Of a stretch of DNA of 64,000 nucleotides, positions 32,309-40,041 are shown one piece after another. The DNA lies in the NCBI GenBank assembly GCA_949294395.1, contig CASFGU010000044.1, forward strand, positions 46,003-110,002, in the 5' to 3' direction. The DNA is from an uncultured bacterium (GTDB lineage: Bacteria; Cyanobacteriota; Vampirovibrionia; Gastranaerophilales; Gastranaerophilaceae). The notes beneath the pieces were generated by a model. It was not told the DNA's origin. It worked only from the letters and a program-made list of their open reading frames with translations, and did not search any database. Every line of letters begins with the position of its first letter. Positions within the stretch are counted from its first letter, which is position 1. The translations under genes were made by a program, and so were the position numbers.

Positions 32309-33589
32309 ATGGATACGCTATTTGACATGCCAGAATTCAGGAGATTGGTCGATTTTGCTTTAAGTGCTGCGATTGTAGGTGTATTTGTGCTTGCACAGAG
32401 TCTGTTTTTTAATTCTCCTATCTTAGCCGACGATATGCAGGTTGCCCATGCTCCGGTACCTGCTTTAGAAATTGACACTGAGCAGCTTAAAGAGCATATT
32501 TTGAATGAATATTCTATGGAAACACGTGCAAAAAATTTTGATGAAGATATTAAGAAAAAATACCCGAATTCACTTATTAGTACAGTAGCAGATGGGGTAA
32601 AGCATATTAAACTCACAAAATATTACAGCGGCAGACCGGTCAGGATTAATGTAGTTGAGATGGATTTGAAACTTGCCGGGGACTTTGAGCTAAAGCCGGC
32701 GCTTTCCTCAACCTCAAATAACCTAAAGAGCCGCAGAACAATTACTACTATCGCTAAAAATACCAATTCCATTGTTGCCTTGAACGGCACTTATTTTAAG
32801 CCTCAGACAGGGGTTCCGCTCGGAACGTTAATGATTGATGAGAAAATTTATACAGGGCCTGTTTATGACAGGGTTGCTCTCGGAATATTTTCAGACGGCG
32901 GAAAAACACGATTTGATTTAGCAAGAGTGCAGCTGAATGCGTCTGTTGAGGGTTCCGGAAAAGTTGTAAAGGTTGATAATTTAAATCAACCGAGAATGCT
33001 TTCTACTCACGTTATAGTTTATACACCGGAGTGGGGCAAAACTTCGCCTTACGCTCCGAAATACGGCATGGGGCTCAGGGTTGAGGACGGTGTAATTACT
33101 AAGGCTTCAGCAAATCCGATTGCAATTCCCAAAAACGGATACGTAATTTCAGGCCCGAAATCTTTACTGCAGCCGCTTTTAAAAGATAAAAAGATTAAAC
33201 TAGATATAAATACAACTCCTGAGTGGAAAGATGTTACACATATTATAAGCGGGGGCCCGTATCTTGTTAAAAACGGTGAAGTTTTTGTTGATATGACAGC
33301 GCAGAAGCTTTCCTCAATCGGTGGCCGCAATCCGCGCAGTGCAATTGGTTACACTGAAGATAATCGGTTAATTCTTGTTGCTGTTGACGGCAGGGAAGGA
33401 AGTTCAATCGGTATGACACTTATGGAGCTTGCTAACTTTATGAAAGCTGCAGGCTGTGTCGGTGCAATGAACCTTGACGGCGGAGGGTCAACAGTTATGT
33501 ATGTAAACGGAAAAGTCGTAAATAAACCTCAGGTTTACGGCGGAATCCCCATCTCAAACGCTGTTGTTATATCTAAAAAGATAAATTAA
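32309..33589 (+). CDS. phosphodiester glycosidase (NAGPA-like) family protein
   Basis: This 426-residue protein has an N-terminal hydrophobic anchor or uncleaved signal ('LVDFALSAAIVGVFVLAQSLFF', about residues 12-33) ending near 'LADD'. A linker and the NAGPA/DUF2233 domain follow. Family landmarks are 'VALNGTYFKPQTGVPLGTLMID', 'ISGGPYLVKNG', 'NPRSAIGYTEDNRLILVAVDGR', 'SIGMTLMELANFMKAAGCVGAMNLDGGGSTVMYVNG'. The animal homolog uncovers mannose 6-phosphate. Bacterial members are envelope proteins thought to act on glycan phosphodiesters. A long structured leader suggests post-transcriptional control. Confidence 0.9.
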   Translation: MDTLFDMPEFRRLVDFALSAAIVGVFVLAQSLFFNSPILADDMQVAHAPVPALEIDTEQLKEHILNEYSMETRAKNFDEDIKKKYPNSLISTVADGVKHIKLTKYYSGRPVRINVVEMDLKLAGDFELKPALSSTSNNLKSRRTITTIAKNTNSIVALNGTYFKPQTGVPLGTLMIDEKIYTGPVYDRVALGIFSDGGKTRFDLARVQLNASVEGSGKVVKVDNLNQPRMLSTHVIVYTPEWGKTSPYAPKYGMGLRVEDGVITKASANPIAIPKNGYVISGPKSLLQPLLKDKKIKLDINTTPEWKDVTHIISGGPYLVKNGEVFVDMTAQKLSSIGGRNPRSAIGYTEDNRLILVAVDGREGSSIGMTLMELANFMKAAGCVGAMNLDGGGSTVMYVNGKVVNKPQVYGGIPISNAVVISKKIN

Positions 33590-34147
33590 TCATTTGTCCA
33601 GATAAAAATATTACGGATACTGTTTTGACGCTTAAAGCCCAATTTTTCATAGAATCTTATGCTGGAGCTGGTGGAATTCAGCTCTATTTTTTTTATATGT
33701 CTCTTTAAGGTAGTTAACTATTGATGCTCCGATATTTTTTATGTAGCGGCGGCGTGATGCGTGTGCATACTGCGGTCTTACCTGCAAATTTTTAAGCTCA
33801 ATCCCGCTCTGCTCGGTTTTTGAAAGTGAAATTTCCGCAACACCCAGAATATCAGCTGTATTCAGTTTCTGAAAATCATTTCCCTGTTTTGTAAGAGCAA
33901 ATAAACGCATATTCCCTGCTTTTCCACGTTGAAATGCTGAATTTGCATGTATATAAACATTGTTTGCAAGAGTTTCGCCTCCGAAATTTCTGGCGGTATC
34001 CTCAAGAGCATTTACATCATTTATATCGAGCGGGTTAAGCTCTACAAGGCTTGCTTCTGCAGGTTTGTAGGCTTTTTGATTATAGGAATATACTTTTACG
34101 GGCATTTTGCGCAAAAAGTTTGCACCGAACGAGATTTGAGTTTCCAT
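33586..34147 (-). pseudogene. GNAT-type acetyltransferase interrupted at an A8 tract
   Basis: As read, a 166-residue frame (33647-34147) starts 'METQISFGANFLRK' and reaches the GNAT core 'GVAEISLSKTEQSGIELKNLQVRPQYAHASRRRYIKNIGASIVNYL', with the acetyl-CoA region near residues 125-145. It then ends in unrelated residues. At the run of eight A on the minus strand (33687-33694), removing one A would continue into 'IELNSTSSSIRFYEKLGF' and on to a stop at 33586. This supplies exactly the missing GNAT C terminus (the 'S...FYEKLGF' motif). It is therefore a +1 frameshift in a homopolymer: a real mutation, phase variation or a sequencing error. The F-G tag at the start is shared with 16085 and 28667. 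Confidence 0.75.
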
Positions 34148-34156
34148 TTGTAAAAC

Positions 34157-34183
34157 TTAAAATCCCGTAAAAAAATTTTTTGC
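34157..34183 (-). promoter_or_regulatory. motif 'GC-20 nt-TTTAA' upstream of 34147 gene
   Basis: On the minus strand AGCAAAAAATTTTTTT is followed by TTTTAA, with 20 nt between GC and TTTAA. The ATG follows 9 nt after the box without a ribosome site, so this mRNA may be leaderless. Confidence 0.45.
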
Positions 34184-34596
34184 TATCTGAGATTTTCTTT
34201 TATAATCTCCGAAACCCACGGGAAGTAGCTGTATTTTCCCATAAATGCAAAGACTGCAAGATAAAGGATTACTGCGTAAACGATTGTTTGTATAATTGAA
34301 TACCCGAAAAATACAGGCGCATTTGTCCAGAATACAAGCTGGGCAACGAGTTTGTTAATTAAAGGTACATAACTCAGCATGTTTACAATAATTCCGATAA
34401 GCAGCGAAATCACAACGTAAGCAATTGACAGAAATATTGACTGGTAAATATGATACATTGTAAACAGCCGCGGTCTGGCTTTTGTTATCAATCCCAGAAT
34501 TAACCAGATAAATCCTATCATTCCCATCGTCGGATAAGTCAGAGCCGTAACGATTCTTTCAATCATATACGGGTTTTCATTATTCTTAGAATACAT
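34183..34596 (-). CDS. Tic20-like small membrane protein
   Basis: This 137-residue protein has four hydrophobic helices. Several short matches suggest the Tic20 family of cyanobacteria and plastids: 'ERIVTALTYP' at the start, 'FTMYHIYQSIFLSI' where Tic20 has a 'RFnamQaillD' motif, and the ending 'GKYSYFPWVSEIIK' like 'G+..dIPliSea'. Tic20 forms part of the plastid protein import channel; the bacterial role is unknown. The start overlaps the last base of the TPR gene, so the two are co-translated. Confidence 0.5.
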   Translation of the reverse strand: MYSKNNENPYMIERIVTALTYPTMGMIGFIWLILGLITKARPRLFTMYHIYQSIFLSIAYVVISLLIGIIVNMLSYVPLINKLVAQLVFWTNAPVFFGYSIIQTIVYAVILYLAVFAFMGKYSYFPWVSEIIKENLR

Positions 34597-35678
34597 TATG
34601 CTTCCTGTCCCACATCGCCTTTGCGTTTTCTGTCAATATATTCATCAAGCACCTGATAATAGACGAGCTTATGTTCATCATTTTCAGGTTCAATTTTAAT
34701 AGCTGAACGGTAAGATGCAATAGCCATTTCAATATCGCCCTGCAGGTAATGCGCGTTGCCTAAAAGCATATATGTTTCGGCATTATTTGGAGCAAATCGC
34801 AGAATTTTTTTGTATTCCGCCATAGCGTCATCAAGTCTGTTCATATTGGTATACAGGTTGCCGAGAAGCTCATAAGCGTTTGGTTCTTTAGGAAATATAT
34901 CAATTGCTTTTTTATACATTTCAATAGCCATATCGTATTCGCCGAATTCAGAAAGCGAAATGGCATAGCAAATATACGCTCTATAGTTGTCGCCTTCCAT
35001 AGTAAGAGCTTTTTCAAAGTATGAATAAGCTTCTTCACGTTTGTGCATAAGAGTGTAAGTATTGCCGATACAGATGGCAACGACTTTGTTGTCAATGTTA
35101 AGAGCAAAAACTCTTTTATAAAGGTCTAAAGCTCTTTCGTAATCAAAAAGTTTAAAGCATACATTACCCATATCAACAAGCGCTGTAAGGTTCTCTGGAT
35201 CAAGCGAAAGCGCTTTTTCATAGTAAGCTTTTGATTCGATATAATCTTCGTTATCATAATACAGCAGCGCAATTGCATTATAAATTTCCGGATTAAATGA
35301 ATTTAAATCAATTGCCCTGTTGTAATAAAAAAGAGCTTTCGGAAAGTTTTTCCATTCAGCAAAAACGTTTCCAATATTGTAGTAAATCAAATAGTTTTTC
35401 GGGTTAATCTCAAGTGCTCTGTTGTAGTATGAGAGGGATTTTCTGAAATCTTTTTCATAAAACCACATAGTACCCATACCGACAAGCGCCTGAACGTCGT
35501 TCGGGTTAATTGAAAGTATGCTGTCCAGAACAGACATAACCTTGTCATAATCCTGCATTTGCAGGTATAAACGTGACAGTTTGTGGTAAATTTCCGTATT
35601 TTTCGGATCTTTAGCCATTTCCAGAACTGTTTCGTTAATTTGTTTTTCTAATTCCTGTTTATTTTCAATATTTTCCAT
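34596..35678 (-). CDS. tetratricopeptide repeat protein
   Basis: This 360-residue protein is composed of about nine consecutive TPR units spanning residues 25-345 (for example 'IYYNIGNVFAEWKNFPKALFYYNRAIDLN', with the W/L-G-Y-A-P pattern). It has no signal peptide, so it is cytoplasmic. Such solenoids bind partner proteins. Nothing identifies the partner, though co-translation with the Tic20-like gene hints at a membrane connection. The promoter at 35686-35714 predicts a leaderless mRNA. Confidence 0.9.
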   Translation of the reverse strand: MENIENKQELEKQINETVLEMAKDPKNTEIYHKLSRLYLQMQDYDKVMSVLDSILSINPNDVQALVGMGTMWFYEKDFRKSLSYYNRALEINPKNYLIYYNIGNVFAEWKNFPKALFYYNRAIDLNSFNPEIYNAIALLYYDNEDYIESKAYYEKALSLDPENLTALVDMGNVCFKLFDYERALDLYKRVFALNIDNKVVAICIGNTYTLMHKREEAYSYFEKALTMEGDNYRAYICYAISLSEFGEYDMAIEMYKKAIDIFPKEPNAYELLGNLYTNMNRLDDAMAEYKKILRFAPNNAETYMLLGNAHYLQGDIEMAIASYRSAIKIEPENDEHKLVYYQVLDEYIDRKRKGDVGQEA

Positions 35679-35685
35679 AAGATTT

Positions 35686-35714
35686 ATTATAGACGTCTAT
35701 TTTGAATTTGTAAA
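35686..35714 (-). promoter_or_regulatory. consensus promoter of the TPR gene, leaderless
   Basis: On the minus strand TTTACA, 17 nt, TATAAT (complement of 35686-35691), then exactly 7 nt to the ATG. A 12-bp palindrome, ATAGACGTCTAT, overlaps the -10. No Shine-Dalgarno is possible, and transcription should start on the ATG itself. It is the clearest leaderless case here. Confidence 0.7.
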
Positions 35715-35799
35715 GTTATTGCAATATGTAAAGATTTATTTGCGAGGGGGGATATTGTCGTTAAGTGCGAAAAAAAAGTGAAGGGTGAGAAGTGAAGGG

Positions 35800-36135
35800 T
35801 GAAGCGGGCTGCCCTCTCCCGCCTCCGGCACCCTCGCCCTCTGGGAGAGGGTAGAATTACTTAATGAACGTAGTGAATTTAGTAATTCGGGTGAGGGTAA
35901 ACCCTCCGGTGCTGCGCACCACCTCCCTTAAAAAGGGAGGTCTTAGTTCTAATACCCCCTTTTTCAAAGGGGGGCAGGGGGAATTTAAAATAAAAACCCT
36001 CCGGTGCTGCGCACCACCTCCCTTAGAAAGGGAGGTCTTAGTTCTAATACCCCCTTTTTCAAAGGGGGGCAGGGGGGATTTAAAATAAAAACCCTCCGGC
36101 ACTATCGCTCCACCTCTCTTAGAAAGGGAGGTCAA
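35800..36135. repeat. GC-rich intergenic repeats with a 95-bp tandem unit
   Basis: A unit beginning CCCTCCGGTGCTGCGCACCA starts at 35902 and repeats at 35997 with a period of 95 bp. A third, diverged partial copy starts at 36092. Each unit contains two hairpin-forming blocks, CCTCCCTT...AAGGGAGG and CCCCCTTTTTCAAAGGGGGG. Before them are CCCTCTCCC/GGGAGAGGG (35810-35850) and GAATTACT/AGTAATTC (35852-35889) inverted repeats. Open frames run through the repeats on both strands but are Gly/Pro/Lys low-complexity and change with the unit; I do not call them genes. This resembles widespread dispersed intergenic repeats. Confidence 0.85.
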
Positions 36136-36163
36136 CCATTGGTCTTTGCCCGACTAAAAGACT

Positions 36164-36562
36164 TTAACTTTTATAAGCGGAATACTCTTTTGAAACTTCT
36201 CTCCACTCAGTTTCCGGAATACTGAATGCGTTGTTCCAGAATTTTTCAATAGCATAGGTTTCCCGCTCATCCCTGTGGAGAATGTGTACAACTACATCTC
36301 CGTAGTCAAGAAGGTTCCACCGGTTTTTTAAATCATTTTCAACCCTGTTCGGCAGGCGCTCAAAAAGTTCTTTAATCCTTTCTTTGACGCTTTCCATCAA
36401 TGCTTTAACCTGCGGGGTAGAATCGCCGGTAACTATTACAAAATAATCGGCAAGCGATGATACATGGCTGATGTTTAATATTGCAATATCTTTTCCGAGT
36501 TTGTCATCAAGGGTTCCCGCTATAACACAGGCGAGTTTGTGTGAATCAATTTCTTTTTTCAT
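36164..36562 (-). CDS. rsfS: ribosomal silencing factor RsfS
   Basis: RsfS binds ribosomal protein L14 and blocks subunit joining when nutrients are short. The 132-residue protein has the family pattern: 'IAILNISHVSSLADYFVIVTGDSTPQVKALME' and, further on, 'NRWNLLDYGDVVVHILHRDERETYAIEKFW' (the D-Y-G-D-V-V-V-H motif). The length is normal. AAAGGA precedes the ATG. Its 3' end adjoins the tandem repeats, and no separate terminator is clear. Confidence 0.95.
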   Translation of the reverse strand: MKKEIDSHKLACVIAGTLDDKLGKDIAILNISHVSSLADYFVIVTGDSTPQVKALMESVKERIKELFERLPNRVENDLKNRWNLLDYGDVVVHILHRDERETYAIEKFWNNAFSIPETEWREVSKEYSAYKS

Positions 36563-36596
36563 ATCTTTTCCTTTATTATGGAAATAATTATAGCAA

Positions 36597-36632
36597 AAAG
36601 AGTTCCCGCCGGCAATAGCGGGAACTCTTTAA
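36597..36632 (-). terminator. rpiB terminator
   Basis: AAAGAGTTCCCGC pairs with GCGGGAACTCTTT around an 8-nt loop, just past the rpiB stop. Confidence 0.9.
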
Positions 36633-36633
36633 A

Positions 36634-37068
36634 TTATTCTATTAAATCAACCCTGCGTTTGTGTCTGCCGCCTTCAAAGCCAGTTTTCAGCCAGATGTCA
36701 ACAATATCAAGCGCAAGGTGTGCTCCGATAACACGTTCCCCGAGACAGAGAACATTTGCGTTGTTGTGAGCCCTTGAAACACGTGCCGAATAAGTGTCAC
36801 CGCAAAGTGCAGCTCTTATCCCGTGAACTTTATTTGCTGCAATAGACATGCCAATCCCTGTACCGCAAACGAGAATCCCTCTGTTCGCCTTGCCGCTGAT
36901 AACCTTTTCACAAACCTCTTTTGCAATATTCGGGTAATCGCAGGATTCTTTAGTATGCGTACCGACATCAACATAAGGAATATTACGCGATTTTAAATAC
37001 TCAATAATATTTTCTTTATATTCAAACCCGCCATGATCTGACCCGATTGCAACTTTTAAATCTTCCAT
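36634..37068 (-). CDS. rpiB: ribose-5-phosphate isomerase B
   Basis: RpiB interconverts ribose 5-phosphate and ribulose 5-phosphate in the pentose phosphate pathway. 'VAIGSDHGGFEYKENI' at the N terminus, the active-site 'GILVCGTGIGMSIAANK' with its catalytic Cys, and 'RVSRAHNNANVLCLGERVIG' are all diagnostic. The mature length from the preferred start is 144 residues. The open frame extends 63 bp further, but AGAGGTG lies just before the ATG at 37068, where the conserved sequence begins. Confidence 0.96.
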   Translation of the reverse strand: MEDLKVAIGSDHGGFEYKENIIEYLKSRNIPYVDVGTHTKESCDYPNIAKEVCEKVISGKANRGILVCGTGIGMSIAANKVHGIRAALCGDTYSARVSRAHNNANVLCLGERVIGAHLALDIVDIWLKTGFEGGRHKRRVDLIE

Positions 37069-37160
37069 AATAAACACCTCTTTCATTTTGTATATATTAA
37101 TTATACTACTTTTTAACCCTCTTGCCAACAAAATGAGAGAAGTTTGTTACAAAAGGCATA

Positions 37161-37186
37161 AACAAACTCCCCGGAGGGAGTTTGTT
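37161..37186 (-). terminator. terminator at the end of the 37185 gene
   Basis: AACAAACTCCC pairs with GGGAGTTTGTT around CGGA, touching the stop codon of the minus-strand gene; on that strand T-rich sequence follows. Confidence 0.75.
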
Positions 37187-38576
37187 AATTAAAGTAACTA
37201 TCATAATCTTCCATCAAATTATTATAGATGTTAGGATCATTGAGGTCTGTTACTCTGATTGAATTCATGTTTGTTTTTAAGATGCCATTACCTTTATAAT
37301 ATCCCTGTATTGTATAGGAACCATCGCTGTTTTGCTTAACCTCAACCCGTCTCAGTTTTCCTCCGGACTGTTGTACCAGAGCGTCGCCTATATTTGATGC
37401 ATTATAGTTTGTTTTGGTTGGTTGGTTTGAAGTTGTTGACGATGGCTTAGCGCCGGCGGCATTAATTTCAGCTTCTATTGTTTGTTTAGTTTTCAAAAAG
37501 TTTGTATCATCAACCAGCATTATACCAAGAGATGCTGTATTTAATTGATTTAATAATTCAGTCTTAGTTGCGTCATCAAGATTAGAATTTTGGATACTGT
37601 CGGCAAGTTTTATTATTTCCGTTTTTCGTTCAGGTGTAAGTGCAGAGTTAGTGCTTACAGTACTCATTATTGATTCGACAGGATCATTTGTTGGTGTAGC
37701 AACACCACTGCCTGGACTACCCATACCGACCGAACTCTGGCTGCTTATCTGGGCATCGGTTTTTAAGCCGCTGCCATAGCCGCCCTGATTTGAATACTGT
37801 ATAAGTTCGCCGTTGTCGTAGGTGTACTGGTTACCCTGGCTAATTTTTTGACCGTTTTTAGAAGTGCAGGTGTATAACGGCTTGCCATCTGCGGTTGTGC
37901 CTGTTAACTCGTATGTATATGTATTGCCGCCTGCGTTTTCAGTTGTGTCAGTTATTGTAAATTCCTGCGGCGGGCCGCCTGCTGTGCCTGCCTTTGTTAC
38001 TGTTACCTGTCCTGCAGCACCGGTAATATTTCGTGTTTTACCGCTGGCATCCCTGCAGACAAGACCGTTTTTACCGAAATCTTTAAATGGATCTTCTGCA
38101 GGAGGCTGATCTGACGTTGGAGTCGGAGCCGGCTCTGCAGGAGGTTCTTCTACCTTAGTAGCTGCGGGCTCAGCCGGTGGTGGTGTAGGTGTATTCATAT
38201 CCTTTATACGTTTCTGTAATTCTTCAATCTGTTTTTGAAGGTCGGCTATCTGATCGCTGCTTGTAGTAACAGGAGGGCCGCCGGCTTCTCCTGCATCATC
38301 TTTTTTGAATAAGGAGAGAATACCGCCGAGTAAAGTTGAACCAACGCCGAGACCCATTAACCACTTCATGCCTTTGCTCATTCCACCGCCGTCGCAGCAG
38401 GATGTTGTATTGTAGTTAAGTGCACTGTCGTAATAGCCGCCGTAAGCCCCGCCAAAGAAGTTGTTCTGAACGTAAGTTGTGTTCTTACTTACGCCTCTGA
38501 ACCCCATCCACTGTCCCGGTCGGAATGGCTGGCGTCCTACTGAACTTAAATTTGCTCTCGGTTGCATGTTAACCAT
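37185..38576 (-). CDS. Gly/Cys-rich modular protein (paralog of 38716-39897)
   Basis: This 463-residue protein has no classical signal peptide. The N-terminal module 'WMGFRGVSKNTTYVQNNFFGG' is followed by a CC-x-GGG motif, then a hydrophobic stretch 'MKWLMGLGVGSTLLGGILSLF' (about 68-90) and a short coiled coil 'IADLQKQIEELQKRI'. A Pro/Glu linker and a Thr/Ser/Asn-rich C-terminal region with internal repeats come last. The adjacent gene encodes the same N-terminal module. It could be a membrane-tethered surface or secreted protein exported without Sec, but the function is unknown. The P1 motif lies upstream. Confidence 0.7.
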   Translation of the reverse strand: MVNMQPRANLSSVGRQPFRPGQWMGFRGVSKNTTYVQNNFFGGAYGGYYDSALNYNTTSCCDGGGMSKGMKWLMGLGVGSTLLGGILSLFKKDDAGEAGGPPVTTSSDQIADLQKQIEELQKRIKDMNTPTPPPAEPAATKVEEPPAEPAPTPTSDQPPAEDPFKDFGKNGLVCRDASGKTRNITGAAGQVTVTKAGTAGGPPQEFTITDTTENAGGNTYTYELTGTTADGKPLYTCTSKNGQKISQGNQYTYDNGELIQYSNQGGYGSGLKTDAQISSQSSVGMGSPGSGVATPTNDPVESIMSTVSTNSALTPERKTEIIKLADSIQNSNLDDATKTELLNQLNTASLGIMLVDDTNFLKTKQTIEAEINAAGAKPSSTTSNQPTKTNYNASNIGDALVQQSGGKLRRVEVKQNSDGSYTIQGYYKGNGILKTNMNSIRVTDLNDPNIYNNLMEDYDSYFN

Positions 38577-38601
38577 ATACTCTCTCCGTAGTTTTACTCT
38601 C

Positions 38602-38638
38602 TTATATATATAAAGTATATGTGTGTTTAAGAATTGCC
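38602..38638 (-). promoter_or_regulatory. GCAATT-19 nt-TATATA motif (P1)
   Basis: On the minus strand GGCAATT, CTTAA, an 8-nt variable part, ATACTT and TATATATA, then AGAG. It lies 26-62 bp before the ATG at 38576. Confidence 0.65.
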
Positions 38639-38715
38639 TGTTTACTATAAAATGTGTTACATTTCTTTACAATTGTGTTAATTTAAAAGCGCCGTGTGCG
38701 GCGCTTTCTTTAATC

Positions 38716-39897
38716 TTATTCGGTAATTGGAGTGTTTTCCTGTGTAAATTCTTCAATATCTTCTTTTGCGGCATTTATTGCCTCATCTTCGCTATCATAA
38801 TGCCCGCCGTTATAAGTGTGTCCGTTAATTGTCGGTTCCCATTTGTTATCGCTTGTTTTCACTGCGCTGAATGAGCCGGCTCTTGTTATATTTGAATTAT
38901 TTGTGCTGTAGGATGACGGGGTAACTGTGCCGTTAGGGTTGTAGTTGTAAGTTTTACCGTCTACCGTAATTGTGTCAGGAAGTTTTACGAAACCTTTTGG
39001 TAAGTCCATATTGCTTACATCAACAAGATTGTTGTTTTTGTCGTAGACCTGACCGTTAACAACATGACCGCCGTCTACGTACTGTGCTCTTAAAGCTGTA
39101 TAAATTGCTTTAATATCATCCTTTGTGAGCGCTACGCCGTTTGCACCTGTGTACATACCGCGTGCAACTTCAAACCATGTTGTTTCACCTGGAATTACTT
39201 TGCAATCGTTTGTGTGAACTGTTGATGTTATTGTTACTGGTGTTGCTCCAGGTGTCAGGTTCAATTGATTTCCGTTGTTTCCGTTAACTCTGCCGCCGCC
39301 TCCGACAGAATTGTCGTCATCGTTATCAGCATCGCCGTCTGAATCGTCATCATCATCACCGACCCTGTTGTCATTTCCGGTTCCGTTATTTATATCAATG
39401 TCATCGTCGCCGTCAATATCACTATCACTGTCGCTGTCGCCGACTCTGCCGTCGTCCTCGCCGCCGTTGAGTATTTCCTGCATTTCATCTAACTGCTGGT
39501 TTATTTCCTGAAGCTGCTGATAAATATTTGTTATTGAAATATTTGTTTCGCTTGACGTTCTGTTGGAACTTCTTGTATTAGAGTTCTGATTGGCTCTGTC
39601 ATCAATTACAGTTGTACCGGCAGAGTTTCCGCCGCCCAGACCGAACATATTCATAATACCGCCGACCAGTGTCGATGCCATACCAACACCGAGCATCCAG
39701 TTCATACCGCCGCCGCAGCCTCCATGACAACATCCGCCTCTAAATCCTCCGAAACGGAATATCCCGCCAAATCCCATCGGACGAGGGCCGCCGCCGTAAA
39801 AATTATTCTGAACAAATGTTGTGTGTCCGCCGCCCCATCTGAATCCTGTCCACGGATTCGGACGGTAGCCGCCGAGCGGTCGATAAAATCGGTTCAT
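38716..39897 (-). CDS. Gly/Cys-rich modular protein (paralog of 37185-38576)
   Basis: This 393-residue protein has the same N-terminal module as its neighbour: 'WTGFRWGGGHTTFVQNNFYGGG', a CC/HGGCGGG motif, 'MNWMLGVGMASTLVGGIMNMFGL' and the coiled coil 'IYQQLQEINQQLDEMQEIL'. A striking Asp/Gly/Ser repeat (about 150-215) of the type that binds calcium follows. The C-terminal part has a 'KTYNYNPNGTVTPSSYSTNN' stretch and two related short beta motifs. No Sec signal is evident. The linker differs completely from that of the paralog, so the N-terminal module is the conserved unit. Confidence 0.7.
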   Translation of the reverse strand: MNRFYRPLGGYRPNPWTGFRWGGGHTTFVQNNFYGGGPRPMGFGGIFRFGGFRGGCCHGGCGGGMNWMLGVGMASTLVGGIMNMFGLGGGNSAGTTVIDDRANQNSNTRSSNRTSSETNISITNIYQQLQEINQQLDEMQEILNGGEDDGRVGDSDSDSDIDGDDDIDINNGTGNDNRVGDDDDDSDGDADNDDDNSVGGGGRVNGNNGNQLNLTPGATPVTITSTVHTNDCKVIPGETTWFEVARGMYTGANGVALTKDDIKAIYTALRAQYVDGGHVVNGQVYDKNNNLVDVSNMDLPKGFVKLPDTITVDGKTYNYNPNGTVTPSSYSTNNSNITRAGSFSAVKTSDNKWEPTINGHTYNGGHYDSEDEAINAAKEDIEEFTQENTPITE

Positions 39898-39919
39898 AGT
39901 TTTTCCTCGTATTTTATAC

Positions 39920-39958
39920 TCTTATATATAAAAAGTATATACGCGTTAAATAATTGCT
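39920..39958 (-). promoter_or_regulatory. GCAATT/TATATA motif (P2)
   Basis: On the minus strand AGCAATT, ATTTAA, a variable part, ATACTTTT and TATATATA (two T longer than the other copies), then AGAG. It lies 23-61 bp before the ATG at 39897. Confidence 0.6.
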
Positions 39959-40041
39959 AATTTTGATTGATTTTGGTTTACAAAAGTTAACAATCCTATC
40001 CCATATAAATTAATTATGCCCGTTTTTAAAGGGTTTCTAAC

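Noticed and set aside
35902..36133. CRISPR array
   Set aside because: The units are 95 bp, directly adjacent with no unique spacers, and no cas genes are present.
35857..36225. Open frames on both strands through the 95-bp repeats
   Set aside because: The products are repeated Lys-Gly-Gly and Pro-rich segments that follow the repeat period, so the frames come from the repeat and not from selection for a protein.
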